From positions 2,315,634 to 2,379,633 of the forward strand of contig NC_061064.1 in NCBI RefSeq assembly GCF_021917145.1: a stretch of 64,000 nucleotides of DNA, written 5' to 3'. A program made the translations under genes and the position numbers. This stretch comes from Hypomesus transpacificus (Eukaryota > Chordata > Actinopteri > Osmeriformes > Osmeridae). Of this stretch, positions 45,870-56,872 are shown piece by piece. The notes under the pieces are model-generated. The model was not told the DNA's origin. It did not search any database and was given only the letters and a program-made list of their open reading frames with translations. Numbering within the stretch: position 1 is the stretch's first letter; every line of letters starts with the position of its first letter.

Positions 45870-45945
45870 CTTGCTAGCTGACGAACAATCATTCAACTTG
45901 ATTGCCTGAGTGTCTTCACTTCACATTATTACAGGTGTTTAAATA
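45870..45945 (-). promoter_or_regulatory. Core promoter and 5'UTR exon of copy A
   Basis: On the minus strand: TATTTAAA at 45938-45945, then about 67 bp to a donor AGCAAG-gtaagaacc (exon end 45870). The same block recurs upstream of copies B and C. The start site is inferred to lie about 30 bp after the TATA box. Confidence 0.6.
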
Positions 45946-46205
45946 CCCTGACCTCCAGTGAGTACAACCATGACTTGTTGCGATGATGTCAATATCAACA
46001 AGCAATGAATCCCTAATGAAGTTATAGGATGAAGTCACATTTGAATGTTTAATAATGAGAAGACAGGGGAGTGTATCAGTCTTTCTTGAAAAACACCCCA
46101 AGCAGCTGGTCCCAGTGCTGTGTGTCCAATTGGTTTCAAGTCACAATGAACTGGTCAAACTGGACCAACCAAGTGCAACTCTTCTTGTGGTACCAAAGCT
46201 TCTTC

Positions 46206-47603
46206 TGACCCAAACCCTACTACCCCTAACCCTTGCTGCCCACACCACCTAACTAACCCCTGCTGCCCACACCACCTAACTAACCCCTGCTGCCCACACC
46301 ACCTAACTAACCCCTGCTGCCCACACCACCTAACTACCCCCCGGCAACACACACCACCTAACTAACCCCTGCTACACACACCACCTAACTAACCCCTGCT
46401 GCCCACACCACCTAACTACCCCCCGGCAACACACACCACCTAACTAACCCCTGCTACACACACCACCTAACTAACCCTTGCTGCCCACACCACCTAACTA
46501 ACCCCCTGCTGCCCAAACCACCTAACTAACCCCCTGCTACACACACCACCTAACTAACCCCTGCTACCCACACCACCTAACTAACCTCTGCTACACACCA
46601 CCTAACTAACCCCTGCTGCCCACACCACCTAACTAACCCCTGCTACACACCACCTAACTAACCCCTGCTGCCCACACCACCTAACTAACCCCTGCTACAC
46701 ACACCACCTAACTAACCCCTGCTGCCCACACCACCTAACTAACCCCTTGCTACACACACCACCTAACTGACCCCTGCTACCCACACCACCTAACTAACCC
46801 CTGCTACACACCACCTAACTAACCCCTGCTGCCCACACCACCTAACTAACCCCTGCTACACACACCACCTAACTAACCCCTGCTGCACACACCACCTAAC
46901 TAACCCCCTGCTACCCACACCACCTAACTAACCCCCTGCTGCACACACCACCTAACTAAGCCCTGCTGCCAACTACACCTAACCAACCCACCCACACCAC
47001 CTAACTAGCTTGCAATGTTTGGGACTACCTCGTTGTTATGATCAGTGACCTATGCTCTTTTGTAAAGTTCTCTCTTGGAAGTCGCTTTGGATAAAAGCGT
47101 CTGCTAAATGCATAAATGTAAATGTAACTATCCCCTGCTACCCACACCACCTAACTAACCCCTGCTGCCCACACCACCTAACTAACCCCCTGCTACACAC
47201 ACCACCTAACTAACCCCTGCTGCCCACACCACCTAACTAACCCCCTGCTACACACACCACCTAACTAACCCCTGCTACCCACACCACCTAACTAACCCCC
47301 TGCTACACACACCACCTAACAAACCCCCTGCTACACACACCACCTTACTAACCCCCTGCTACACACACCACCTAACAAACCCCCTGCTGAACACACCACC
47401 TAACTAACCCCTGCTGCCCACACCACCTAACTAACCCCCTGCTACACACACCACCTAACTAACCCCTGCTACACACACCACCTAACTAACCCCTGCTACC
47501 CACACCACCTAACTAACCCCTGCTGCACACACCACCTAACTCACCCCCTGCTACACACACCACCTAACTCACCCCCTGCTACACCTAACTCACCCCCTCT
47601 CTG
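46206..47603. repeat. 27-bp minisatellite of unit A
   Basis: Dozens of units of ccacctaactaacccctgct plus gcccaca or acacaca, upstream of copy A. Interrupted at 47007-47125 by a LINE/SINE-tail repeat. Words such as ctaaccc resemble telomere repeats only by chance. Confidence 0.93.
47007..47125 (+). mobile_element. LINE/SINE-tail repeat inside the minisatellite
   Basis: gcttgcaatgtttgggacta through ggaagtcgctttggataaaa to tgcataaatgtaaatgtaa. Unit B holds the same insertion at the same place (51485-51604), so it predates the split of A and B. The shorter array of unit C lacks it. Confidence 0.75.
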
Positions 47604-48469
47604 ACCAGAGACAGCACAGACATAACATGAATCAGTACAGTATGAATCCACCGATTTATTCAAAGAAAATCACAAACAAACTTTTCAAATTTTAATCAAG
47701 GAGTAACGCACTTTCTGTCCTGCTAGTTAGTTAGACGGTTGGAATGATCCGTTGTTATTGATACAATAACGTGTATCCCAAAAGGATGTTGATATTGTTC
47801 AAATCAGCAATAAATATCAAGATCAGGAAGAACATCCAGCAGACAATAGGGAGGAAACAACCTCTAAATGGAACTGAATGATCTACTTAGATGAACTGTT
47901 GTGTAAGGATTACAGAAATGGTGAAGACTCATGGAAATCAGCACTATAGTGCACAGCGTCTACTTGTGTTCATTTCTCCATGATCAGTTTTTAAAGTCAT
48001 GGAAATATGTAGTCAATTTGAGGTAGTGACTGTTAATTGAAGCACAGCATGGATACAAACAGCATGAATACAAACAATTTTTTGTGTGCAGCACATCAAA
48101 ATGAGTAAGAACTCAAAAGAGACAATTAAAGCAGATAAGACCCTCCTTTATTATGTTATACATTTGCATGATTTCACAGATATATAAATATGAGCTTCTG
48201 ATCTTATTATTTATTATGTATTTGTTCCACTTTATCCAACTCATGTTTGTCGGACAGCTCGTTCCATTTAGCCATGAGTGTTGAACCAATATCAGATAGT
48301 GGTCCCTTGAATATTGTCCCTTCAACAAACACACAGTAGGCCTATATATGTAAAACAAATCATTTAAATAAGTTGATCTGTCAAATTGTTCCATTGCGAT
48401 ACAAAGTATTTGTATTTATTAAGCAGAAAGACCATGATAAATGTAATTTCCATTTCAGTAATGTGGCCC

Positions 48470-49441
48470 TCAGTGTTTATCTGTTGTTAAACTGGGCCCA
48501 CCTGTCCAGAGAGCACACCTGAGGTGGTGCAGGAATACAAGTCTGATGGTTTGGTCTCTCAGACCATATATCAGACTGCTCAGGCACCTAGGCAAGGTTA
48601 CAATGAATATAAAGAATACATAACCAACAATTAACCTTGCAGTTCGATTCAATGTTCCAAGTCTGTATATATATCCCGTTAGTATACCGGAAAGAGAGGT
48701 GGAGAGACACAGAAGGAGCTGAATCATGTGGAGCAGAACTGTGTTGCGGGCCTTGGTGGTCGAGGCTTTGTCTGAGGAAGCAGATCTGGCTACTGTCGTC
48801 ACACCAAAGTAGGAGCACAAGATTACGATACCTACAGATGTAAAAGAGACACCAGTGAAGGCTTTATCATATTCCTGTGAGACTGTACTGTAGAAAAGTG
48901 CATCCATAGTACAGAATTGCTGCATCATCTGATCCACAGAAAATGTCTCATACAGAACCAGAAGAATTACACGTATCAACGGGTCGATGCTGGAGAGAGC
49001 CCACACCACACCAATAGACACACCTGTGTTCTTGACGGTGACGATGGCAGAGTGCCTCAGTGGGAAGCACACAGCCACATACCTCTCCAGTGACATCACC
49101 GCCAGGTTCAAGGGAGACACAGAAGTCACAGTGATAGTTATCAAAACTAGTATTGTACATGTATAGTGAGTCAGAAACACTGGAGGTAGAGACAAGATCA
49201 AGAGCAGTTGACCCATTGCCAACTGGAAGGTGTCAGCGAAGAGCAGATTATACAGGAGGAGGTATCGAGGGGTCTCTCTAAAGACTGACTTGCTCCTCAG
49301 AGTGAACAACATGATGCCATTGATGTAGAGGAAGACAATAGATGGAGACACACAGAAAGCTCCATAAAGTCCTTTCACCAGATAAACCTGAAACATATCG
49401 GGCATTGTGATGTTGATTTGCTGTCCTGTTGAATTTGACAT
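48470..49441 (-). CDS. Odorant receptor 131-2-like, copy B
   Basis: Intact 323-residue receptor with the same layout as copy A: MSNSTGQQINIT start, SLERYVAVCFPLRHS, RCLSSLIYGLRDQTIR. Unlike A and C it has SSIDPLIRVILLVLYETFSVDQ and DKAFTGVSF between TM4 and TM5. The latter resembles DKAFTGVTF of the gene at 57087-58049. The acceptor (cttcag) lies 13 nt before the ATG, the 5'UTR donor is at 49776/49777 (CCAAG-gtgagaacc), and the TATA-like box is at 49845-49852. The C-terminal part and downstream DNA match copy C almost exactly. Confidence 0.92.
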   Translation of the reverse strand: MSNSTGQQINITMPDMFQVYLVKGLYGAFCVSPSIVFLYINGIMLFTLRSKSVFRETPRYLLLYNLLFADTFQLAMGQLLLILSLPPVFLTHYTCTILVLITITVTSVSPLNLAVMSLERYVAVCFPLRHSAIVTVKNTGVSIGVVWALSSIDPLIRVILLVLYETFSVDQMMQQFCTMDALFYSTVSQEYDKAFTGVSFTSVGIVILCSYFGVTTVARSASSDKASTTKARNTVLLHMIQLLLCLSTSLSGILTGYIYRLGTLNRTARLIVGYVFFIFIVTLPRCLSSLIYGLRDQTIRLVFLHHLRCALWTGGPSLTTDKH

Positions 49442-49776
49442 GTTTGAGGTAAATCTGAAGAGAAAAATAGATTATTTATCGTGTTAGAAAACATCAGCAC
49501 ATATTTCTTGCCAACTTGACCAAGGCTTATTAAGGCTGACAATACTTTTGTAGAGAAAAGTTATGTTACTTTAAATGCATGATAAATTCTTAAACCATTT
49601 CACATTTGGTAAAAATCTTGTCATTCTCAAATACAGTTTAAGATTAAAAAAGAGACCCATTATAATTACCACATAGATCCTGTTCATCTGTCATCAGCAT
49701 CACACAACTAAAATGAGGTAAATAAATAAATTTGTACAAATGTCTCTATAAGACGATCCTAACTGTGGGTTCTCAC

Positions 49777-49852
49777 CTTGGTGTCTGGCGAACGATCATT
49801 CAACTTGATTGCCTGAATGTCTTCACTCCACATTATTACAGGTGTTTAAATA
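49777..49852 (-). promoter_or_regulatory. Core promoter and 5'UTR exon of copy B
   Basis: TATTTAAA (minus strand) at 49845-49852 and donor CCAAG-gtgagaacc with exon end 49777, collinear with copy A. Confidence 0.6.
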
Positions 49853-50046
49853 CCCTGACCTCCAGTGAGTACAACCATGACTTGTTGCGATTATGTCAAT
49901 ATTAACAAGCAATGAAGGCCTAATGAAGTTATAGGATGAAGTCACATTTGAATGTTTAATAATGAGGAGACAGGGGAGTGTATCAGTCTTCTTGAAAAAC
50001 ACCCCAAGCAGCTGGTCCCAGTGCTGTGTGTCCCATTGGTTTCAAG

Positions 50047-50510
50047 TAATTTGAAATTTATTGTTTGGAGGATAACCCCTTGAGATGCAGCATCTCGTTT
50101 TCGATGGGGTCTTCAAGACACAAGACAAAGACAAGTACATGCACATTCAAACTCGCTCAAGTTCCCCCCCTCCCAGACCTCACCCACCCCACCGACTCCC
50201 TAGTGAATACATATCGTATTACTGAGAGGCATATATACACATATACATACATACACATATACATACATATATACATACATATATATACACACATATACAC
50301 AAACCTTCACCCGTACACACGTACAGTATTTATTCATGAAGAAAAAAGAAAGAGAAGTCCAGTCAAACATGAGCAAAACATTTACAGCAACAATTTGCTT
50401 GTAAGTGATTATAAAGGGATATTTTAAAGGAGTGCAAAGAAGTGATAGATCTAAGAGACCCTGGTAGGCTATTCCAGTCTGAAGGGGCTTTAAATTTAAA
50501 GGTACGCAAG
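50047..50510 (-). mobile_element. LINE 3' fragment inserted in unit B
   Basis: Absent from A and C, which read ggtttcaag-tcacaatgaa without a break. The insertion is flanked by caag on both sides (50043-50046 and 50507-50510). The minus strand reads FKAPSDWNSLPGSLRSITSF, the usual WNSLP-x-x-LR carboxyl end of a LINE reverse transcriptase, then a 3'UTR ending in aataaatttcaaatta. It includes a TATACA microsatellite. A 5'-truncated LINE of a family different from 44158-44310. Confidence 0.82.
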
Positions 50511-50597
50511 TCACAATGAATTGGTCAAACTGGACCAGCCGAGTACAACTCTTCTTGTCGTACCAAAGCTTCTTCTGACCCAAACTCGGCTATGCCT

Positions 50598-52083
50598 GAC
50601 CCCTGCTGCCCACACCACCTAACTAACCCCTGCTGCCCACACCACCTAACTAACCCCTGCTGCCCACACCACCTAACTAACCCCTGCTGCCCACACCACC
50701 TAACTACCCCCCGGCAACGCACACCACCTAACTAACCCCTGCTACACACACCACCTAACTAACCCCTGCTGCCCACACCACCTAACTAACCCCTGCTGCC
50801 CACACCACCTAACTAACCCCTGCTGCCCACACCACCTAACTAACCCCTGCTGCCCACACCACCTAACTACCCCCCGGCAACACACACCACCTAACTAACC
50901 CCTGCTACACACACCACCTAACTAACCCCTGCTGCCCACACCACCTAACTACCCCCCGGCAACACACACCACCTAACTAACCCCTGCTACACACACCACC
51001 TAACTAACCCTTGCTGCCCACACCACCTAACTAACCCCCTGCTGCCCAAACCACCTAACTAACCTCTGCTACACACCACCTAACTAACCCCTGCTGCCCA
51101 CACCACCTAACTAACCCCTGCTACACACCACCTAACTAACCCCTGCTGCCCACACCACCTAACTAACCCCTGCTACACACACCACCTAACTAACCCCTGC
51201 TGCCCACACCACCTAACTAACCCCTTGCTACACACACCACCTAACTGACCCCTGCTACCCACACCACCTAACTAACCCCTGCTACACACCACCTAACTAA
51301 CCCCTGCTGCCCACACCACCTAACCAACCCCTGCTACACACACCACCTAACTAACCCCTGCTGCACACACCACCTAACTAACCCCCTGCTACCCACACCA
51401 CCTAACTAACCCCCTGCTGCACACACCACCTAACTAACCCCTGCTGCCAACTACACCTAACCAACCCACCCACACCACCTAACTAGCTTGCAATGTTTGG
51501 GACTACCTCGTTGTTATGATCAGTGACCTATGCTCTTTTGTAAAGTTCTCTCTTGGAAGTCGCTTTGGATAAAAGCGTCTGCTAAATGCATAAATGTAAA
51601 TGTAACTATCCCCTGCTACCCACACCACCTAACTAACCCCTGCTGCCCACACCACCTAACTAACCCCCTGCTACACACACCACCTAACTAACCCCTGCTG
51701 CCCACACCACCTAACTAACCCCCTGCTACACACACCACCTAACTAACCCCTGCTACCCACACCACCTAACTAACCCCCTGCTACACACACCACCTAACAA
51801 ACCCCCTGCTACACACACCACCTTACTAACCCCCTGCTACACACACCACCTAACAAACCCCCTGCTGAACACACCACCTAACTAACCCCTGCTGCCCACA
51901 CCACCTAACTAACCCCCTGCTACACACACCACCTAACTAACCCCTGCTACACACACCACCTAACTAACCCCTGCTACCCACACCACCTAACTAACCCCTG
52001 CTGCACACACCACCTAACTCACCCCCTGCTACACACACCACCTAACTCACCCCCTGCTACACCTAACTCACCCCCTCTCTGAC
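50598..52083. repeat. 27-bp minisatellite of unit B
   Basis: Same repeat as in unit A, with the same order of variant units and the LINE/SINE-tail repeat at 51485-51604. It contains an extra duplicated block near its left end. Confidence 0.93.
51485..51604 (+). mobile_element. LINE/SINE-tail repeat inside the minisatellite (unit B)
   Basis: Orthologous to 47007-47125 in unit A, with identical boundaries in the array. Confidence 0.75.
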
Positions 52084-52947
52084 CAGAGACAGCACAGACA
52101 TAACATGAATCAGTACAGTATGAATCCACCGATTTATTCAAAGAAAATCACAAACAAACTTTTCAAATTTTAATCAAGGAGTAACGCACTTTCTGTCCTG
52201 CTAGTTAGTTAGACGGTTGGAATGATCCGTTGTTATTGATACAATAACGTGTATCCCAAAAGGATGTTGATATTGTTCAAATCAGCAATAAATATCAAGA
52301 TCAGGAAGAACATCCAGCAGACAATAGGGAGGAAACAACCTCTAAATGGAACTGAATGATCTACTTAGATGAACTGTTGTGTAAGGATTACAGAAATGGT
52401 GAAGACTCATGGAAATCAGCACTATAGTGCACAGCGTCTACTTGTGTTCATTTCTCCATGATCAGTTTTTAAAGTCATGGAAATATGTAGTCAATTTGAG
52501 GTAGTGACTGTTAATTGAAGCACAGCATGGATACAAACAGCATGAATACAAACAATTTTTTGTGTGCAGCACATCAAAATGAGTAAGAACTCAAAAGAGA
52601 CAATTAAAGCAGATAAGACCCTCCTTTATTATGTTATACATTTGCATGATTTCACAGATATATAAATATGAGCTTCTGATCTTATTATTTATTATGTATT
52701 TGTTCCACTTTATCCAACTCATGTTTGTCGGACAGCTCGTTCCATTTAGCCATGAGTGTTGAACCAATATCAGATAGTGGTCCCTTGAATATTGTCCCTT
52801 CAACAAACACACAGTAGGCCTATATATGTAAAACAAATCATTTAAATAAGTTGATCTGTCAAATTGTTCCATTGCGATACAAAGTATTTGTATTTATTAA
52901 GCAGAAAGACCATGATAAATGTCATTTCCATTTCAGTAATGTGGCCC

Positions 52948-53919
52948 TCAGTGTTTATCTGTTGTTAAACTGGGCCCACCTGTCCAGAGAGCACACCTGA
53001 GGTGGTGCAGGAATACAAGTCTGATGGTTTGGTCTCTCAGACCATATATCAGACTGCTCAGGCACCTAGGCAAGGTTACAATGAATATAAAGAATACATA
53101 ACCAACAATTAACCTTGCAGTTCGATTCAATGTTCCAAGTCTGTATATATATCCCGTTAGTATACCGGAAAGAGAGGTGGAGAGACACAGAAGGAGCTGA
53201 ATCATGTGGAGCAGAACTGTGTTGCGGGCCTTGGTGGTCGAGGCTTTGTCTGAGGAAGCAGATCTGGCTACTGTCGTCACACCAAAGTAGGAGCACAATA
53301 TTACGATACCCACAGATGTAAAAGTGACAGCCGTTAAGGCTTTATCATATTCCTGTGAGACTGTACTGTAGAAAAGTGCGTCCATAGCACAGAATTGCTG
53401 CATCATCTGTTCAGCAGAAAATGTCTCATAAAGAACCAGAAGAATTGACCATATGAGCGGGTTGATGCTGGAGAGAGCCCACACCACACCAATAGACACA
53501 CCTGTGTTCTTGACGGTGACGATGGCAGAGTGCCTCAGTGGGAAGCACACAGCCACATACCTCTCCAGTGACATCACCGCCAGGTTCAAGGGAGACACAG
53601 AAGTCACAGTGATAGTTATCAAAACTAGTATTGTACATGTATAGTGAGTCAGAAACACTGGAGGTAGAGACAAGATCAAGAGCAGTTGACCCATTGCCAA
53701 CTGGAAGGTGTCAGCGAAGAGCAGATTATACAGGAGGAGGTATCGAGGGGTCTCTCTAAAGACTGACTTGCTCCTCAGAGTGAACAACATGATGCCATTG
53801 ATGTAGAGGAAGACAATAGATGGAGACACACAGAAAGCTCCATAAAGTCCTTTCACCAGATAAACCTGAAACATATCGGGCATTGTGATGTTGATTTGCT
53901 GTCCTGTTGAATTTGACAT
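52948..53919 (-). CDS. Odorant receptor 131-2-like, copy C
   Basis: Intact 323-residue receptor with the OR131-like motifs of copies A and B. Its sequence is a patchwork. The TM3 region (TCTILVL) agrees with B; NPLI-SILLVLYETFSAEQ to DKALTAVTF (about 53298-53466) agrees with A; the part from GILTGYIY to the stop agrees with B. One private change gives PLIWS where A has PLIRS. The acceptor 13 nt before the ATG is intact, but the expected 5'UTR donor reads at instead of gt (54254-54255). A TATA-like box is at 54324-54331. The reading frame itself shows no damage. Confidence 0.92.
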   Translation of the reverse strand: MSNSTGQQINITMPDMFQVYLVKGLYGAFCVSPSIVFLYINGIMLFTLRSKSVFRETPRYLLLYNLLFADTFQLAMGQLLLILSLPPVFLTHYTCTILVLITITVTSVSPLNLAVMSLERYVAVCFPLRHSAIVTVKNTGVSIGVVWALSSINPLIWSILLVLYETFSAEQMMQQFCAMDALFYSTVSQEYDKALTAVTFTSVGIVILCSYFGVTTVARSASSDKASTTKARNTVLLHMIQLLLCLSTSLSGILTGYIYRLGTLNRTARLIVGYVFFIFIVTLPRCLSSLIYGLRDQTIRLVFLHHLRCALWTGGPSLTTDKH

Positions 53920-54255
53920 GTTTGAGGTAAATCTGAAGAGAAAAATAGATTATTTATCGTGTTAGAAAACATCAGCACATATTCCTTGCCAAATTGACCA
54001 AGGCTTATTAGGGCTGACAATACTATTGTTTTAGAGAAACGTTCTGTTACTTTAAATGCATGATACATACCACTTCACATTTGGTAAAAATAATTCTTTT
54101 CATTCTCAAATACAGTTTAAGATTAAAAAAGAGACCCATTATAATTACCACATAGATCCTGTTCATCTGTCATCAGCATCACACAACTAAAATGAGGTAA
54201 ATAAATAAATTCGTACAAATGTCTCTATAAGACGATCCTAACTGTGGGTTTTCAT

Positions 54256-54331
54256 CTTGGTGTCTGATGAACAATCATTCAACTTGATTACCTGAATGTC
54301 TTCACTTCACATTATTACAGGTGTTTAAATA
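54256..54331 (-). promoter_or_regulatory. Core promoter and 5'UTR exon of copy C, donor lost
   Basis: TATTTAAA (minus strand) at 54324-54331. The exon end CACCAAG is followed by atgaaaaccc where A has gtaagaaccc and B has gtgagaaccc. The canonical donor is therefore missing here. Confidence 0.55.
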
Positions 54332-54611
54332 CCCTGACCTCCAGTGAGTACAACCATGACTTGTTGCGATGATGTCAATATTAACAAGCAATGAATCCCT
54401 AATGAAGTTCTAGGATGAAGTCACATTTGAATGTTTAATAATGAGGAGACAGGGGAGTGTATCAGTCTTCTTGAAAAACACCCCAAGCAGCTGGTCCCAG
54501 TGCTGTGTGTCCCATTGGTTTCAAGTCACAATGAACTGGTCAAACTGGACCAGCCAAGTGCAACTCTTCTTGTGGTACCAAACCTTCTTCTGACCCAAAC
54601 CCTACTACCCC

Positions 54612-55336
54612 TAACCCCTGCTGCCCACACCACCTAACTAACCACTTGCTACACACACCACCTAACTAACCCCCTGCTGCCCACACCACCTAACTAACCC
54701 CCTGCCACACACACCACCTAACTAACCCCTGCTACACACACCACCTAACTACCCCCCGGCTACACACACCACCTAACTAACCCCTTGCTGCCCACACCAC
54801 CTAACTAACCCCCTGCTAAACACACCACCTAACTAACCCCCTGCTACACACACCACCTAACTAACCCCTGCTACACACACCACCTAACTAACCCCTGCTA
54901 CACACACCACCTAACTAACCCCTTGCTGCCCACACCACCTAACTAACCCCCTGCTACACACACCACCTAACTAACCCCCTGCTACACACACCACCTAACT
55001 AACCCCTGCTGCCCACACCACCTAACTAACCCCCTGCTACACACACCACCTAACTAACCCCTGCTACACACACCACCTAACTAACCCCTTGCTGCCCACA
55101 CCACCTAACTAACCCCCTGCTACACACACCACCTAACTAACCCCCTGCTACACACACCACCTAACTAACCCCTGCTGCCCACACCACTTAACTAACCCCC
55201 TGATACACACACCACCTAAGTAACCCCCTGCTACACACACCACCTAACTAACCCCCTGCTACACACACCACCTAACTAACCCTCTGCTGCCCACACCACC
55301 TAACTAACCCCTGCTGCCCACACAACCTAACTAACC
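54612..55336. repeat. 27-bp minisatellite of unit C
   Basis: Shorter array of ccacctaactaacccc plus ctgctacacacac units, lacking the embedded LINE/SINE-tail repeat. Confidence 0.93.
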
Positions 55337-55415
55337 AGAAAGATGTGACAGAGGACCTTGTCCCTTTTTTTTAAAGTCCCTAAACAAGAATTGTCATATA
55401 CTTCACTCTCTAATC

Positions 55416-55612
55416 CAGTGGTTCTCAACCCTGGTGCTGTACGTTTGAGATATTTCCCTGTTCCAACACACCTGATTCAAATGAATGGTTGTTAGCAGGC
55501 TGCTGCGCAACTAGATAACGACCTATTCATTTGAATCAGGTGTGTTGGAACAGGGAAATACCTAAAACGTGCAGGACAGGGGGTACTTGAGGACCAGGGT
55601 TGAGAACCACTG
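55416..55612. mobile_element. hAT-type MITE with 8-bp target duplication
   Basis: A 197-bp element beginning cagtggttctcaaccctgg and ending ccagggttgagaaccactg. Long inner inverted repeats include ttccctgttccaacacacct and its complement. Both sides carry ctctaatc (55408-55415 and 55613-55620), the 8-bp duplication of hAT transposons. CAGTGGTTCTCAACC ends are typical of Charlie-like hAT elements. Non-coding. Confidence 0.9.
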
Positions 55613-55820
55613 CTCTAATCCACAGTCAACCATTGACCTGATTCAGCCTATGGTTTGTTACACATGTCCATATGGTGAAGTTGTCCAGGGAAAGTTTGGA
55701 AAAGGGCAGGAACTTGAAAAAAATACTTGACAGGTGATTGGATGAACCATCTCGTCTATCACTGTCTGTTACGGGCAAACTTCAACCACATCCACAACTG
55801 CCAGTAGTTCCTCAGGAGAT

Positions 55821-55970
55821 TCTGATTGGTCCGAACCACTGTGGTTTGATTCTTATTGGTCCGAACCACTGTGGTTTGATTCTGATTGGTCCGAACCACT
55901 GTGGTTTGATTCTGATTGGTCCGAACCACTGTGGTTTGATTCTGATTGGTCCGAACCACTGTGGTTTGAG
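55821..55970. repeat. 30-bp tandem array with CCAAT and TGTGGTTT motifs
   Basis: Five units of tctgattggtccgaaccact plus gtggtttgat, almost identical. Each carries ATTGG (CCAATCAG on the minus strand, an NF-Y type CCAAT box; one unit has CCAATAAG) and TGTGGTTT (a RUNX-type word). It lies about 1.1 kb upstream of the plus-strand OR131-like gene. Confidence 0.9.
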
Positions 55971-56872
55971 TGCAAACGGATAACTTTAAACTGGGCAAGA
56001 AGGATTCTCGCAAGGTCAGTCAATCCCCCTCCTTCCCCCCAAAAGTCTTTCAAAATTTTGCAGACACAGGAACTTCTCTAATTACACTAATTAATGAGAC
56101 AAACATTGAGCTGCATGCTGTGTCCTGTATCCTGCATTGAGTTGTTGTTTATCCTGATTCAGTCCCCATCCCCTCATTATCAAGCATTAATATTTAATGT
56201 TGTAGTTTAGAACTGAAGCATCCCTTGTGCTTTCATTAAAGTTCTAAGTAAATGTTGACATCATTGATGTACTATTGCATGGTTTTCTACACAGCAGTAG
56301 TTCACCTGCTTGTCAGTTGGGTCTTTATTAATGTTAGATCTAAATTTAAATCTTGTCTAGTGAACAAGACAAACACTCTGATCCTGTCCCCTGTTCCCTC
56401 ATTAAAAATCATTAATATTTAATGTTAATTAGAATCATTAAAGTTTTGAGTAAAACCTGACATCATTTATGTTGTGTATGGTTTAGGAGAAGTAAGCGTA
56501 AGGAGTTAATTAATATAATTTAACTTTGACCTCTGTGCAACTTTTTATTATTTTAACTTTTTATTCCATACATTATTTAATGCAAATTATAAATGTTGGC
56601 AAAAAGAACTTCAGAGAAGCCGTGCTTGTGTATCATGTCAGACCATCCTTTCCACCCTGATGCTAAGAATCCTACACCCACACACACATGCACATTTTAG
56701 ATATCCCTTATGTACACCACAGTTTTCACCCAAACCACACACACACTGTCTCACACACACACACAGACAAACAGAGATACACATACTGTCTCACACAAAC
56801 AGATACACACTAGGTTTCACTGATGATGCAATCAAATTGGTGTTATTTTTGGCCTCAACAAGGATATAGAAT
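55971..56872. other. Spacer upstream of the fourth OR131-like gene
   Basis: No gene seen. AT-rich with two related stretches around tcattaatatttaatgtt (56177-56480) that look like an old direct duplication, then a CA-rich stretch (56675-56815). Confidence 0.5.

Larger units (their letters stand above)
43657..47603. repeat. OR131 tandem unit A
   Basis: First of three tandem units, each made of a downstream flank starting near cagacataacatgaatcagtacag, an OR131-like gene, its 5' exon, and a 27-bp minisatellite. Unit A abuts the nup98 promoter region and is the most diverged of the three. Confidence 0.85.
47604..52083. repeat. OR131 tandem unit B
   Basis: Second tandem unit, 4.48 kb. Its downstream flank (47604-48469) is nearly identical to that of unit C (52084-52947), which points to a recent duplication of B and C. 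Confidence 0.88.
52084..55340. repeat. OR131 tandem unit C
   Basis: Third tandem unit. Downstream flank and 3' half of the gene match unit B. Part of the gene and its upstream flank match unit A better. Its minisatellite lacks the LINE/SINE-tail repeat. Confidence 0.85.

Noticed and set aside
46206-47603. Telomere-like TAACCC words in long arrays
   Set aside because: The unit is 27 bp with mixed words, and TAACCC occurs only as part of ctaactaacccc. It is a minisatellite, not an interstitial telomere tract.
48113-48394. 93-codon open frame identical at 52591-52872
   Set aside because: Identity reflects the recent duplication of units B and C. Unit A lacks the frame and no family motif is present.
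46206-55336. Possible CRISPR-like array
   Set aside because: Units are directly adjacent and vary by point changes without unique spacers, and the genome is eukaryotic.
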